In this document: positions 8,944-16,156 of the stretch, piece by piece
Layout: the number at the start of each line of letters is the position of its first letter
How positions within the stretch are numbered: the stretch's first letter is position 1
DNA from: an uncultured Rhodospirillales bacterium
GTDB lineage: Bacteria; Pseudomonadota; Alphaproteobacteria; Acetobacterales; Acetobacteraceae
DNA: 39,912 bases
NCBI GenBank assembly: GCA_903893975.1
Contig: CAITOL010000117.1
Span: forward strand, 1 to 39,912
Direction of reading: 5' to 3'
The notes under the pieces: model-generated
The model's input: the letters and a program-made list of their open reading frames with translations, nothing else
What the model was told of the DNA's origin: nothing
Database searches by the model: none
Made by a program: the position numbers and the translations under genes

Positions 8944-10470
8944 ATGACCCGGCTCGACCCGACGCGCCAGCCGGTGCTGGTGGGGATTGGCGAGATTATC
9001 GACCGGCCGGCCGATCGGGCGCAGGGGCAGGAGCCGCTGGCACTGATGGTGGCGGCGTTGCAGCGGGCGGAGGCCGATGCCGGGGCGGCGTTGCTGGCGC
9101 GGGTGGATTCGCTCGATGTGGTGAACTCCATCACCTGGCCCTACGTCGATCTGCCCGGGTTGATCTGCCAGCGGCTGGGGATTGCGCCGCAGCGGCGGTT
9201 TTATGGCGAGGTCGGTGGCAATACGCCGATCCTGTTCATCCACGAGGCGGCGCAGCGGATTGCGCGCGGCGAGAGCACGGTGGCGGCGGTGGTGGGCGGG
9301 GAAGCGACGCACACGGCCGCCTGGGCACGGCGGCAAGGCGTGGCGCTGCCGTGGACCGAGGTGGAGCCGGTGGCGATTGGGCCGGGGGGCTATCTGCCGG
9401 CGCGCAAGCGGAGCTATTTGCATCCGCTGGCGGTGGCGCATGGGATTGATGCGCCGATTACGGTTTATCCGCTGTATGAAAATGCGACCGCAGCGGCATG
9501 GGGGCTGACGCCGGGGGCGGCGCAGGCGGAATCGGCGCGGATTTGGGCCGGTATGTCGCAGGTGGCGGCGGCGAACCCGAATGCCTGGATGCGGACGGCG
9601 CTGAGCCCGGCGCAGATTGCCGCCACCGGGCCGGAAAACCGGCCAATCGCCTGGCCGTATCCGAAGCTGATGGTGGCCAATCCAGCCGTGAACCAGGGTG
9701 GGGCGGTGCTGATCACCAGTGCCGCGGTGGCGCTGGCGGCGGGGATTCCGGCGGCGCGGCTGATCCATATCTGGGGCGGTGCTGCGGCGACGGAGCCGAA
9801 GGACTGGATGGCACGCGACCAGTTTACCGCCGCCCCGGCGCAGGATGTGGTGCTGGAGGCGATGCTGGCGGCCAACGGCGGCAGCATTGCCGGGGTGGCG
9901 GCGTGCGAGCTGTATTCCTGCTTTCCGGTGGTGCCGAAAATGGCGCGGCGGCGGCTGGGGCTGGCCGAGGATGCGGCACTGTCCACCGCCGGTGGGCTGA
10001 CGTTCCATGGCGCGCCGTTGAACAATTACATGACCCATGCGGCCTGCGGCATGGTGCGCACCTTGCGGGCAAGGCCGGGGGAACGCGGGGTGCTCTACGG
10101 CCAGGGCGGGTTTGTGACCGCGCATCACGCGATTGTGGTGGCGTCACGCGCGCCGGAGGATGACGGGATTCTGGCGCCGTTCGACCGGCAGGCCGAGGCG
10201 GATGCGCGGCGCCGGCCAGCGCCAGAGATTGTCGAGACCGCCAGCGGCGCGGCGACGGTGGAGACCTTTACCGTGGTGTTCGCCGCCGATGGCAGCGTGG
10301 CGCATGGCGCGGTGGTGCTGCGCCTGCCCGGTGGGGCGCGGACACTGGCGCGGGTGCCGGCGGAGGATGGCGCCACGCTGGCGGTGTTGATGGACACCGC
10401 GCAGAGCCCGGTTGGCCGGGTGGGCACGGTGGGCGCCGGCGCGGGTGGGTTGCTTTACTGGGCGGCGTGA
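8944..10470 (+). CDS. Thiolase-like protein (SCP2/TLP1 type), probably not a standard thiolase
   Basis: 508 residues from the ATG at 8944; an upstream extension to 8878 would run into the preceding gene. The thiolase fold is recognisable from PVLVGIGEIIDRPAD at the N-terminus and GGLTFHGAPLNNYMTHA near residue 360. Where true thiolases carry the nucleophilic cysteine, this protein has EVGGNTPILFIHEAAQRI, so the cysteine is missing. The last 100 residues (from about ASRAPEDD) form an extra C-terminal domain. Both traits match mycobacterial thiolase-like protein 1, which lacks thiolase activity. It closes the operon with the kinase and phospho-lyase. Its 3' end overlaps the convergent vapC by 16 bases. 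Confidence 0.78.
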   Translation: MTRLDPTRQPVLVGIGEIIDRPADRAQGQEPLALMVAALQRAEADAGAALLARVDSLDVVNSITWPYVDLPGLICQRLGIAPQRRFYGEVGGNTPILFIHEAAQRIARGESTVAAVVGGEATHTAAWARRQGVALPWTEVEPVAIGPGGYLPARKRSYLHPLAVAHGIDAPITVYPLYENATAAAWGLTPGAAQAESARIWAGMSQVAAANPNAWMRTALSPAQIAATGPENRPIAWPYPKLMVANPAVNQGGAVLITSAAVALAAGIPAARLIHIWGGAAATEPKDWMARDQFTAAPAQDVVLEAMLAANGGSIAGVAACELYSCFPVVPKMARRRLGLAEDAALSTAGGLTFHGAPLNNYMTHAACGMVRTLRARPGERGVLYGQGGFVTAHHAIVVASRAPEDDGILAPFDRQAEADARRRPAPEIVETASGAATVETFTVVFAADGSVAHGAVVLRLPGGARTLARVPAEDGATLAVLMDTAQSPVGRVGTVGAGAGGLLYWAA

Positions 10471-10874
10471 TCTGGGGCGATCAGCGGTAGGCGGGGGAAG
10501 TAGGTGCGGTAGCGGGCGGCGTCGCGGGTGAGCAACTGGTAGCCGGCGATGGCGGCATGGGCGCCGATGAAGAAATCGGGCAAGGCGGTGACTTTGCTGC
10601 CGCCGCGCTGGCGATAGGCCAGATGCGCCTTGGCGGCGAGGAAGCCGGCGGCGAAGGGCAGCGGTTCACGCGCCAGCATGGCGGTGGGCAATGCGGCATC
10701 GAGGTCTTCGATGCGGGTGAAGTGCACGGAAATTTCGGCGTAGATGATCGGATTGATCACCAGCCGGGCGCGGTCGGCGGCGGCTGCCAGATGCTGGGCC
10801 GACCAGTCGCACCAAAGCGGGTCCTGCGTCAGCAGGTCGAGCAGGACGTTGCTATCGACCAGAACGGCGGTCAT
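10455..10874 (-). CDS. vapC: VapC-type PIN-domain ribonuclease toxin
   Basis: 139 residues, typical of VapC. The PIN acidic residues are D7 (VDSNVLLDLL), E47 (AEISV), D100 (LPDFFIGAHA) and D118 (TRDAARY), forming the metal-dependent RNase site. VapC toxins cleave tRNA or rRNA when not bound by the antitoxin. The start overlaps the end of the AbrB-type antitoxin gene by four bases (10871-10874), which couples their translation. The 3' end runs 16 bases into the convergent thiolase-like gene. Confidence 0.92.
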   Translation of the reverse strand: MTAVLVDSNVLLDLLTQDPLWCDWSAQHLAAAADRARLVINPIIYAEISVHFTRIEDLDAALPTAMLAREPLPFAAGFLAAKAHLAYRQRGGSKVTALPDFFIGAHAAIAGYQLLTRDAARYRTYFPRLPLIAPDHAAQ

Positions 10875-11101
10875 TCGCCGCGGGTCAGCGCCATGATTTC
10901 ATCGGTGGACAGGTTGCCGTCACCGCGGCCTTGCAGATGCGCGACCAGTTGGGCGCCGCGACTGGGCTTGCGGCTGGGCGCGCGGACGATGCGCACCACT
11001 TTGCCATCATATTCAAATGCCACTTCGCTGTGCGGCAGCAAGCCGGCCTGGGCGCGGATGTCGGCGGGGATGGTGACCTGGCCTTTGGAGGTGATGCGCA
11101 T
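10871..11101 (-). CDS. vapB: AbrB/MazE-family antitoxin (VapB)
   Basis: 76 residues. The N-terminal swapped-hairpin DNA-binding domain is seen in MRITSKGQVTIPADIRAQAG, followed by a basic linker and an acidic C-terminal tail (NLSTDEIMALTRGE) that would wrap the toxin. The frame is open far upstream, but the ATG at 11101 gives the canonical AbrB beginning. It precedes vapC and should neutralise the toxin and repress the shared promoter; an inverted repeat lies directly upstream at 11108-11127. Confidence 0.92.
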   Translation of the reverse strand: MRITSKGQVTIPADIRAQAGLLPHSEVAFEYDGKVVRIVRAPSRKPSRGAQLVAHLQGRGDGNLSTDEIMALTRGE

Positions 11102-11107
11102 GGGATG

Positions 11108-11127
11108 TCTTACTCCTACGGGTAAGA
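11108..11127. promoter_or_regulatory. Likely vapBC operator (inverted repeat)
   Basis: TCTTAC and GTAAGA form a perfect 6-bp inverted repeat around an 8-base spacer, starting seven bases upstream of the vapB ATG. A TAATAC sequence just further upstream (minus strand) could be a -10 box. AbrB-type antitoxins usually bind such repeats together with the toxin, so autoregulation is likely but not shown. Confidence 0.5.
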
Positions 11128-11221
11128 GTATTACTGCGACGCGGCGCGGCCAGCAAGGCAAGACCGGAAATCCTGCGGCGAAGTTAGGTGACGGCGCGGT
11201 GGGGCGTGCTAAATCTGGCGG

Positions 11222-12481
11222 ATGATTGCTCCTTCGCCTGATGTTGCTGCCCGTCGTCGTTTGCGCCGCCACCGGATGGTGGCCACTGGCCTGGTGTTGG
11301 CAATGGCCGCTATCACCCTGGCGACCTACGCCATGCCGCATGGGATGGCCGCCGAATTGCTACGGGCGGCGGCGACGGCGGGGTTTGTGGGCGGGATTGC
11401 TGACTGGTTCGCGATTACCGCGTTATTTCGCCATCCGTTGGGGCTGCCGATCCCGCATACCGCGATTATTCCGCGTGAGCAGTCGCGGCTCGGGCGGGCG
11501 CTGGGGCGGTTTGTGGCCGAGCATGTGTTCACCGAGGCCGATGTGGCCCGCATGCTCGGGCGGCTGGACCTGGCGGGGATGGTGGCGCGGTTTCTGGCCG
11601 ATCCGGCCTCCGCGCGCCCGGCGGCGGAGGCGTTGGCAACCACCCTGCCCCGGTTGCTGGCGACGATCGAGGATGGCCGGGCGCGCAAGGTGATGACGCG
11701 GATTTTGCCGCGCGTGCTCGGCGGTCCGGAAGCCGGGCGGGTGGTGGCGCGGGCGTTGCGGCATTTGATGGAAGGCGGCCGGCATCAGGAGGTGTTCGGC
11801 TATGTGCTGGCGCAGTTGAAGCTGCTGCTGGCCGGGCGGGAGGATGCGCTGCGCCAGGCGATTGAGGAGCGGGTGCGCGAGCAGGGCGGGCGGCTGGTGG
11901 GCTGGGCGCTGGGCGCGTCGATCGCGCGGCGGGCGCTGGCGGTGATCAACGCCGAGTTGGACAAGATCGAGCCCAACGGCTCCGAGTTACGCGATGCGTT
12001 CGACGAATGGATGCGGCGCGAGATTAGCAAAATCGAAGCCGATCCGGCGCGGGCGGCGGAAATTGGCGCCGCGCTGCGCAAGGTGTTGGCGCATGACAGC
12101 GTGCGGGTGTGGTTCTGGGATGTGTGGTCGCGGGTGCGGCTGTCGCTGGAGGCCGATGCGGCGCGGCCAAACGGGCGCACGGTGGCGTTTCTGGCCGAGG
12201 CGCTGGGCAATCTCGGCACGCTGCTGCACACCGATGTGGCGGCGCATGACCGGCTGCAACGCGTGGCGCAGGGCATTGTCAGCGGATTTCTGCCGGCCGC
12301 CCAAGCGCAACTGGCGGATTTTATCGCCGAGGTGGTGGACCGGTGGGATAGCTCCACCCTGGTGGACCGGCTGGAATTGCGGCTGGGGCCGGATCTGCAA
12401 TTCGTGCGCATCAACGGCACGCTGGTCGGCTTCGTGGTTGGTGGGGTTGTCTATGCCGCGTTACATGCGACATTCGGCTGA
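11222..12481 (+). CDS. DUF445 family membrane protein
   Basis: 419 residues. The N-terminus has two hydrophobic stretches, GLVLAMAAITLATYAM and the DUF445 signature GFVGGIADWFAITALFRHP (near residues 57-75). The long middle part is helical and charged, with repeated LARLL-type segments, and a final hydrophobic segment LVGFVVGGVVYAALHATFG anchors the C-terminus. This N- and C-terminal anchoring is typical of DUF445 (YjiN-like) proteins, whose function is not established. It diverges from vapB with 120 bases between starts and is followed by the flavin oxidoreductase 24 bases after its stop. Confidence 0.88.
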   Translation: MIAPSPDVAARRRLRRHRMVATGLVLAMAAITLATYAMPHGMAAELLRAAATAGFVGGIADWFAITALFRHPLGLPIPHTAIIPREQSRLGRALGRFVAEHVFTEADVARMLGRLDLAGMVARFLADPASARPAAEALATTLPRLLATIEDGRARKVMTRILPRVLGGPEAGRVVARALRHLMEGGRHQEVFGYVLAQLKLLLAGREDALRQAIEERVREQGGRLVGWALGASIARRALAVINAELDKIEPNGSELRDAFDEWMRREISKIEADPARAAEIGAALRKVLAHDSVRVWFWDVWSRVRLSLEADAARPNGRTVAFLAEALGNLGTLLHTDVAAHDRLQRVAQGIVSGFLPAAQAQLADFIAEVVDRWDSSTLVDRLELRLGPDLQFVRINGTLVGFVVGGVVYAALHATFG

Positions 12482-12505
12482 ATGCGTCTTTGAAAGTCTG
12501 ACCTG

Positions 12506-13516
12506 ATGCGCCTGTCCGTGCTCGACCAGTCCACCGTGGTATCCGGCCGTTCGCCCGATATGTCCATCCGGGAAAGCCTGGCGCTGGCGCAGCATTGCGA
12601 GGCGCTGGGCTATGCGCGGTATTGGTGCGCGGAGCATCATAACTCCGCCTCCATCGCCGGGTCGGCGCCGGAGATTTTGATCGCCGCGATTGCCGCGACC
12701 ACGCAGCGCATCCGCGTCGGCAGCGCCGGGGTGATGCTGCCGCATTATGCGGCGCTGAAGGTCGCCGAGCAGTTCCGGGTGCTGGATGCGATTGCGCCGG
12801 GGCGGATCGATCTGGGGTTGGGTCGGGCGCCGGGGTCGGACGGGTTGACGGCCTACGCATTGAACCCGAATGCGGCCACCGCGTCCGAGCATTTCCCGTC
12901 GCAGGTGCGTGACGTGCTGGCCTGGATGGCCGGGGCGCCGCTGCCGGATAACCATCCGTTCCGGGCGATTTCGGCGCAGCCGCAAGGGCCAGGGCTGCCG
13001 GAGACGTGGATTTTGGGCAGTTCGGATTTTGGCGCCCAGGTGGCGGCGCATTTCGGGCTGCCGCATTGCTTTGCCTATTTCATCTCCGAAGGGCACGGGG
13101 CGGCGGAGGCGCTGGCGCTGTATCGGCAACGCTACCAGCCCAGCCCGCGGCATCCGGAGCCGTATGGGGCGATTTGCGTGTGGGCGCTGGCGGCGGACAC
13201 GGCGGAGGAAGCCGAGCGGCTGTTTTCCAGCCGGGCGCTGGCGCGGCTGTGGCGCGACCGGGGAATTTTCGCCCCCCTGCCCTCGCCCGAGGAAGCGGCG
13301 GCGTATAGCTACTCCGAAGCGGAGCGGACGAAGCTGGAGAGCCTGCGCCGGCGCAGCTTTTTCGGCACGCCGGATGTGGTGGCGGCACGGCTGCGGGCGC
13401 TGGCGGCTGAGGTGGGGGTGGAGGATATCGCCATTTTGACCACGACGCATGATCCGGCGGCGCGGCGGCGGAGTTATAGTTTGCTGGCGGCGGAGTTTGG
13501 GTTGCAGGGGAGTTAA
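12506..13516 (+). CDS. LLM-class flavin-dependent oxidoreductase (MsnO8-like)
   Basis: 336 residues, bacterial luciferase-like TIM barrel. The family pattern is clear: SVLDQSTVVSG at the start, ALGYARYWCAEHHNS (near residue 35), RIRVGSAGVMLPHY (near residue 70), GRIDLGLGRAPG (near residue 103), and the late region SFFGTPDVVAARLRALA. These proteins use reduced FMN and oxygen; no substrate can be named. No signal peptide. The gene stands at the end of a plus-strand run and is followed by the structured element at 13519-13655. Confidence 0.88.
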   Translation: MRLSVLDQSTVVSGRSPDMSIRESLALAQHCEALGYARYWCAEHHNSASIAGSAPEILIAAIAATTQRIRVGSAGVMLPHYAALKVAEQFRVLDAIAPGRIDLGLGRAPGSDGLTAYALNPNAATASEHFPSQVRDVLAWMAGAPLPDNHPFRAISAQPQGPGLPETWILGSSDFGAQVAAHFGLPHCFAYFISEGHGAAEALALYRQRYQPSPRHPEPYGAICVWALAADTAEEAERLFSSRALARLWRDRGIFAPLPSPEEAAAYSYSEAERTKLESLRRRSFFGTPDVVAARLRALAAEVGVEDIAILTTTHDPAARRRSYSLLAAEFGLQGS

Positions 13517-13518
13517 GG

Positions 13519-13655
13519 TGTTCTTTTTGTGAACAAAAAGGACCAAAAAAACTTCAACAGTTCCTGGGCTTCGCCGTACTTCTAACGGTTGGTTCGGGGG
13601 TACGGGACCAAAGTGAGAAAGTTTTTTGCTGCTTTTTTACAAAAAAGCAGACCTT
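13519..13655. repeat. Structured T-rich palindromic intergenic element
   Basis: This gene-free stretch contains several nested inverted repeats. An 8-bp hairpin (CTTTTTGT/ACAAAAAG, 13523-13540) opens it, and a 10-bp perfect hairpin with a two-base gap (CTGCTTTTTT/AAAAAAGCAG, 13629-13650) closes it. AAAAAACTT (13546-13554) pairs with AAGTTTTTT (13619-13627), and CCGTAC (13574-13579) with GTACGG (13600-13605), so the whole element could fold as one long stem. It separates convergent genes and may terminate both. I recall similar T-rich hairpins between genes of Acetobacteraceae, suggesting a dispersed family, but no second copy is visible in this window. Confidence 0.6.
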
Positions 13656-13656
13656 C

Positions 13657-13938
13657 CTACTGCCTCTGCCGCAACCGCCAGACATACCAGCGAAACGCCG
13701 CATAGCCGATCAGGCCAGCGGCAATAATGAACGGCACCAGCAGCAGGGCAAACCACAGTGCCAATGCGGTACCAAGGATGGCGATGCCCGCGCCGGCGAC
13801 CAGCAAGGCCCAACTGATCAGCCGGTCTTTGAACGACGGCCGGGGCGCTTCGATGAAGCGGCCATCGGCGGTCATATCGAGCACATCGTCCGCGTCCGGA
13901 CGTTGCCCGACGTTTTGAATGATGATTTTCATGCCCAT
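13657..13938 (-). CDS. Small membrane protein, function unknown
   Basis: 93 residues; the ATG at 13938 is used, with another in-frame ATG two codons later (13932). The first 35 residues are soluble (IIIQNVGQRPDADDVLDM), followed by two hydrophobic segments, WALLVAGAGIAILGTALALW and ALLLVPFIIAAGLIGYAAF, and a basic tail (WRLRQRQ). This predicts a two-helix inner-membrane protein. No conserved family is recognised. No clear ribosome binding site is seen. Confidence 0.6.
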   Translation of the reverse strand: MGMKIIIQNVGQRPDADDVLDMTADGRFIEAPRPSFKDRLISWALLVAGAGIAILGTALALWFALLLVPFIIAAGLIGYAAFRWYVWRLRQRQ

Positions 13939-13979
13939 GACGTGGCGCGTCGCGGGCGCCGGGTCAAGCGGCGGGTGGA

Positions 13980-14645
13980 TTAAGCCTTGTTCACCCTGGC
14001 GCGGCGCAGGCGGGCGATGCCGAACAGGCCGATGCCGAACAGCGCCAGCGAGGCCGGTTCCGGCACAGCGGTCACGCCGAAGCTGGAGCCGGCGGGCAGC
14101 GATAGCCGCACCAGCGTATTGGACTGGCTGAAGATGGCGGTGTTGTTGCTGGTATCGAGCGCCGCGATATCGCCGCGCGAGCCGCTATCGGCGATCAGGG
14201 TCTGGGTCGAGTCCGACAGCGCGACCTCATAGATATCGCCGTAATTGGTGTTGACGAACAAAACCGGCGTGCCGGCCAGGTTGGCGACCAGCGCGCCATC
14301 GGCGCCGGCGATGAAGCCCGAGTCGAACACCACCGCATTGGTGCTGAGGGTATAGCCGTAGACGTGCTGATTATCCTCGGCGAACAGCTCGGTCCCATCG
14401 GCGGAGACCGAAAGCCCATCAAACCCGCCAGTGGCCAGCACCGAGACGGCGCCGGTGGTGGGGTTCAGGCTCACCAGCCCGGCGCTGCCGGAGGCGTAGA
14501 GCAGCCCGGTGGCGGTGCTGGCGGTTAGGCCGGTGGCACCGCCGACATAGCCGGCGAGGCCGAGGACGTTGCCGTAGCCGTCGATCCGCGAAATGGCGCC
14601 GCCGCCCTGGTCGGCGACGTAAATGCTGCCGTTCAGCGCCGCCAT
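13980..14645 (-). CDS. PEP-CTERM protein with beta-propeller-like repeats, no visible signal peptide
   Basis: 221 residues. The C-terminus has the full sorting tripartite signal: VPEPASL, a hydrophobic helix, and the basic cluster RLRRARVNKA, which an exosortase would process. The rest is made of repeated short strands (GSIYVADQGGG, GLLYASGSAG, GDIYEVALSDS) like NHL/YVTN beta-propellers. Such proteins are exported and need an N-terminal signal peptide, but the ORF begins directly within a repeat. Reading upstream in frame gives only 18 more codons, not hydrophobic, before a stop at 14700-14702. The gene is probably 5'-truncated. No exosortase gene is seen in the window. Confidence 0.7.
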   Translation of the reverse strand: MAALNGSIYVADQGGGAISRIDGYGNVLGLAGYVGGATGLTASTATGLLYASGSAGLVSLNPTTGAVSVLATGGFDGLSVSADGTELFAEDNQHVYGYTLSTNAVVFDSGFIAGADGALVANLAGTPVLFVNTNYGDIYEVALSDSTQTLIADSGSRGDIAALDTSNNTAIFSQSNTLVRLSLPAGSSFGVTAVPEPASLALFGIGLFGIARLRRARVNKA

Positions 14646-14692
14646 GCCGGCCGGGACAGAGCGTTGATTTTTCTTGCAACGAATTGGGTAAT

Positions 14693-14706
14693 TTGTTATT
14701 TATGAT
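14693..14706. repeat. Left near-direct repeat flanking the 14710 gene
   Basis: TTGTTATTTATGAT here matches TTGTTTTATGAT at 15336-15347 except for a two-base gap; the last eight bases TTTATGAT are identical. It lies in a short AT-rich island and immediately precedes the ATG of the next gene, so it may also be part of its promoter. Confidence 0.4.
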
Positions 14707-14709
14707 GAC

Positions 14710-15288
14710 ATGTATTTCACCCCCTCCCCACTCAACCCAACTGACGCGATGCCGGAACTGGCGCGGCGGGTCGGGCTGATTCTGGCGGATCTGGCGGGGC
14801 TGGTGGCCGCACGATTTTTGCGGCGGCCGCATGTGGCCGGGTTGATCGTGCTGCTGTGGCACCGGCTGCAACGGGTGGCGCCACGGCTGGCACGGGCGAT
14901 GGCGCGCCCGCCGGTGCAGCGGGCGCGGCGGGCGGCGGTGCGGCGGGACCAGGCCGAGCGGCCTCCTGCGGCGCGGCTGCCCGGGCGGCGGGGCTGGCTG
15001 TTGCGCGAACTTGGCTACGAAGCGGCGGCGTATCGGTCGCAGTTAGAGGCACTGCTGCGCGAGCCGGCGATGCAGGCGGCGCTGGCGGCGGTGCCGCAGG
15101 CTGGGCGGCTGCTGCGCCCGGTGTTCCGGATGCTGGACCTGCCGGATCTGACCGTGACGCCGGCGGTAAGCGTCGCGGTCGGCTTGGTGCGTCCGCCGGA
15201 CCGGCCTGGTGCGGTGCGCGACGGACTGGCGGAGGATCAGGTGGTGGCGGGGGTGGGTGGCGGAAAAAATCCGGGTGGCGGGGTGTGA
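14710..15288 (+). CDS. Hypothetical protein, function unknown
   Basis: 192 residues from ATG 14710, or 179 from the in-frame ATG at 14749, whose product (MPELARRVGLILADLAG) looks like a more natural start. The sequence is rich in alanine, arginine and leucine. There is a hydrophobic stretch (HVAGLIVLLWHRL), then a low-complexity arginine/proline segment, then a better-ordered part GWLLRELGYEAAAYRSQLEALL followed by FRMLDLPDLTV. I do not recognise a family. The gene is flanked by near-direct repeats and AT-rich DNA, and its strand is opposite to both neighbours. The coding assignment is likely but unproven. Confidence 0.55.
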   Translation: MYFTPSPLNPTDAMPELARRVGLILADLAGLVAARFLRRPHVAGLIVLLWHRLQRVAPRLARAMARPPVQRARRAAVRRDQAERPPAARLPGRRGWLLRELGYEAAAYRSQLEALLREPAMQAALAAVPQAGRLLRPVFRMLDLPDLTVTPAVSVAVGLVRPPDRPGAVRDGLAEDQVVAGVGGGKNPGGGV

Positions 15289-15298
15289 TTTCGCACGC

Positions 15299-15329
15299 GT
15301 ATTTTGTTACGATATCGTATTAAAAATAC
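15299..15329. terminator. 31-base palindrome between convergent genes
   Basis: A perfect 12-bp palindrome TACGATATCGTA (15308-15319) is flanked by GTATTTT (15299-15305) and AAAATAC (15323-15329). It occupies most of the 59-base gap between two genes that converge. It could act as a bidirectional terminator because A/T tracts lie on both sides, or as a protein-binding site; the sequence alone does not decide. Confidence 0.45.
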
Positions 15330-15335
15330 CGCTTA

Positions 15336-15347
15336 TTGTTTTATGAT
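15336..15347. repeat. Right near-direct repeat flanking the 14710 gene
   Basis: TTGTTTTATGAT, the partner of 14693-14706. It ends exactly one base before the stop codon of the minus-strand hydrolase gene. Together the pair brackets a segment of about 630 bases that contains one gene. Confidence 0.4.
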
Positions 15348-16151
15348 CTATGGCTTGGGGGATATTCTCCGCATCCAGGCGGTGATCTGGCGCACCGTGG
15401 TGCCTTCGGCGTTCAGGTAGCCGTGCGGGGCGAATGGGCCGCAGGCGGGGCCGCGCAGCGGGGATGGGGCTTCGATGCGCAGAATATCGTGCCGTGCGGC
15501 CTGGGCCAAAGTGGCGGCGAGTTTCGCGGCCTCCCCCGGCGGGCTGAGGCGGCAGGTATCGGCGGCGTGCACCACGATCAGGCTGGGCACGGCGACCTGC
15601 TCGGGGTGGCCGTCATATACCGTCTCCCCCCCCGCATTGCGTTGGCTGACCGGGGAGGTGAGCACCAGCCCGGCGATGCGGCCGGGGGGAAGTGCGGCGG
15701 CGAGGTTGGCCGCGCCGGTGCTGCCCTGGCTGGTGCCGACGAGGAAGATGGGCACGCTGCCGGTGAGCGCACGCAGGCGGGCGAGGATGGCGGCGGCGGC
15801 ATCGGCGAAATCCGCCGAGCCGCGCCGGCCGAGCAGCGAGGTGCCGGCAGGGGTATCCGGCAGCGCCACGGCGAGGTTTTCCGAGCGCCACAGCGCGCGG
15901 GTGCGGACCAGGAAATTATCCTCATACCGCACGAAGCCGGTGGTGCCGATGCCGACCACGCCATCGCCGCCGGGGAACAGCAGTACGGCGGCGGTCGGCT
16001 CGGGCGGTAGCAGGAAGATCACCCGGCGCGGCTGGCCGTCCGGGCCATCGATGGTTTCCACCAGCTGGCGGCCGACGCCTTGGGCTTGGGCGGGGGCCGG
16101 AATCGGGGCGGTGAGGCCGATCAGCAGCAGCACCGTGAGGATGCGCCACAT
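15348..16151 (-). CDS. Secreted alpha/beta hydrolase
   Basis: 267 residues with a signal peptide (MWRILTVLLLIGLTAPIPAPAQAQ, cleavage near residue 24). The alpha/beta-hydrolase fold is indicated by VLLFPGGDG (oxyanion region) and the nucleophile elbow GTSQGS, with late acidic and histidine candidates in VVHAADTC and FAPHGYLNAE. Four cysteines are few enough for a disulfide in the periplasm. The start lies five bases after the stop of the NfeD gene, so it is the third gene of the SPFH-NfeD-hydrolase unit. Substrate unknown; an esterase or peptidase role is possible. Confidence 0.8.
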   Translation of the reverse strand: MWRILTVLLLIGLTAPIPAPAQAQGVGRQLVETIDGPDGQPRRVIFLLPPEPTAAVLLFPGGDGVVGIGTTGFVRYEDNFLVRTRALWRSENLAVALPDTPAGTSLLGRRGSADFADAAAAILARLRALTGSVPIFLVGTSQGSTGAANLAAALPPGRIAGLVLTSPVSQRNAGGETVYDGHPEQVAVPSLIVVHAADTCRLSPPGEAAKLAATLAQAARHDILRIEAPSPLRGPACGPFAPHGYLNAEGTTVRQITAWMRRISPKP

Positions 16152-16156
16152 GCGGC

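Noticed and set aside
4965-9134. A minus-strand open frame of 1389 codons
   Set aside because: It lies antisense to five well-supported genes (PCu(A)C to the thiolase-like gene) and its sequence is low-complexity Arg/His/Pro. Such shadows are a product of GC-rich codon use.
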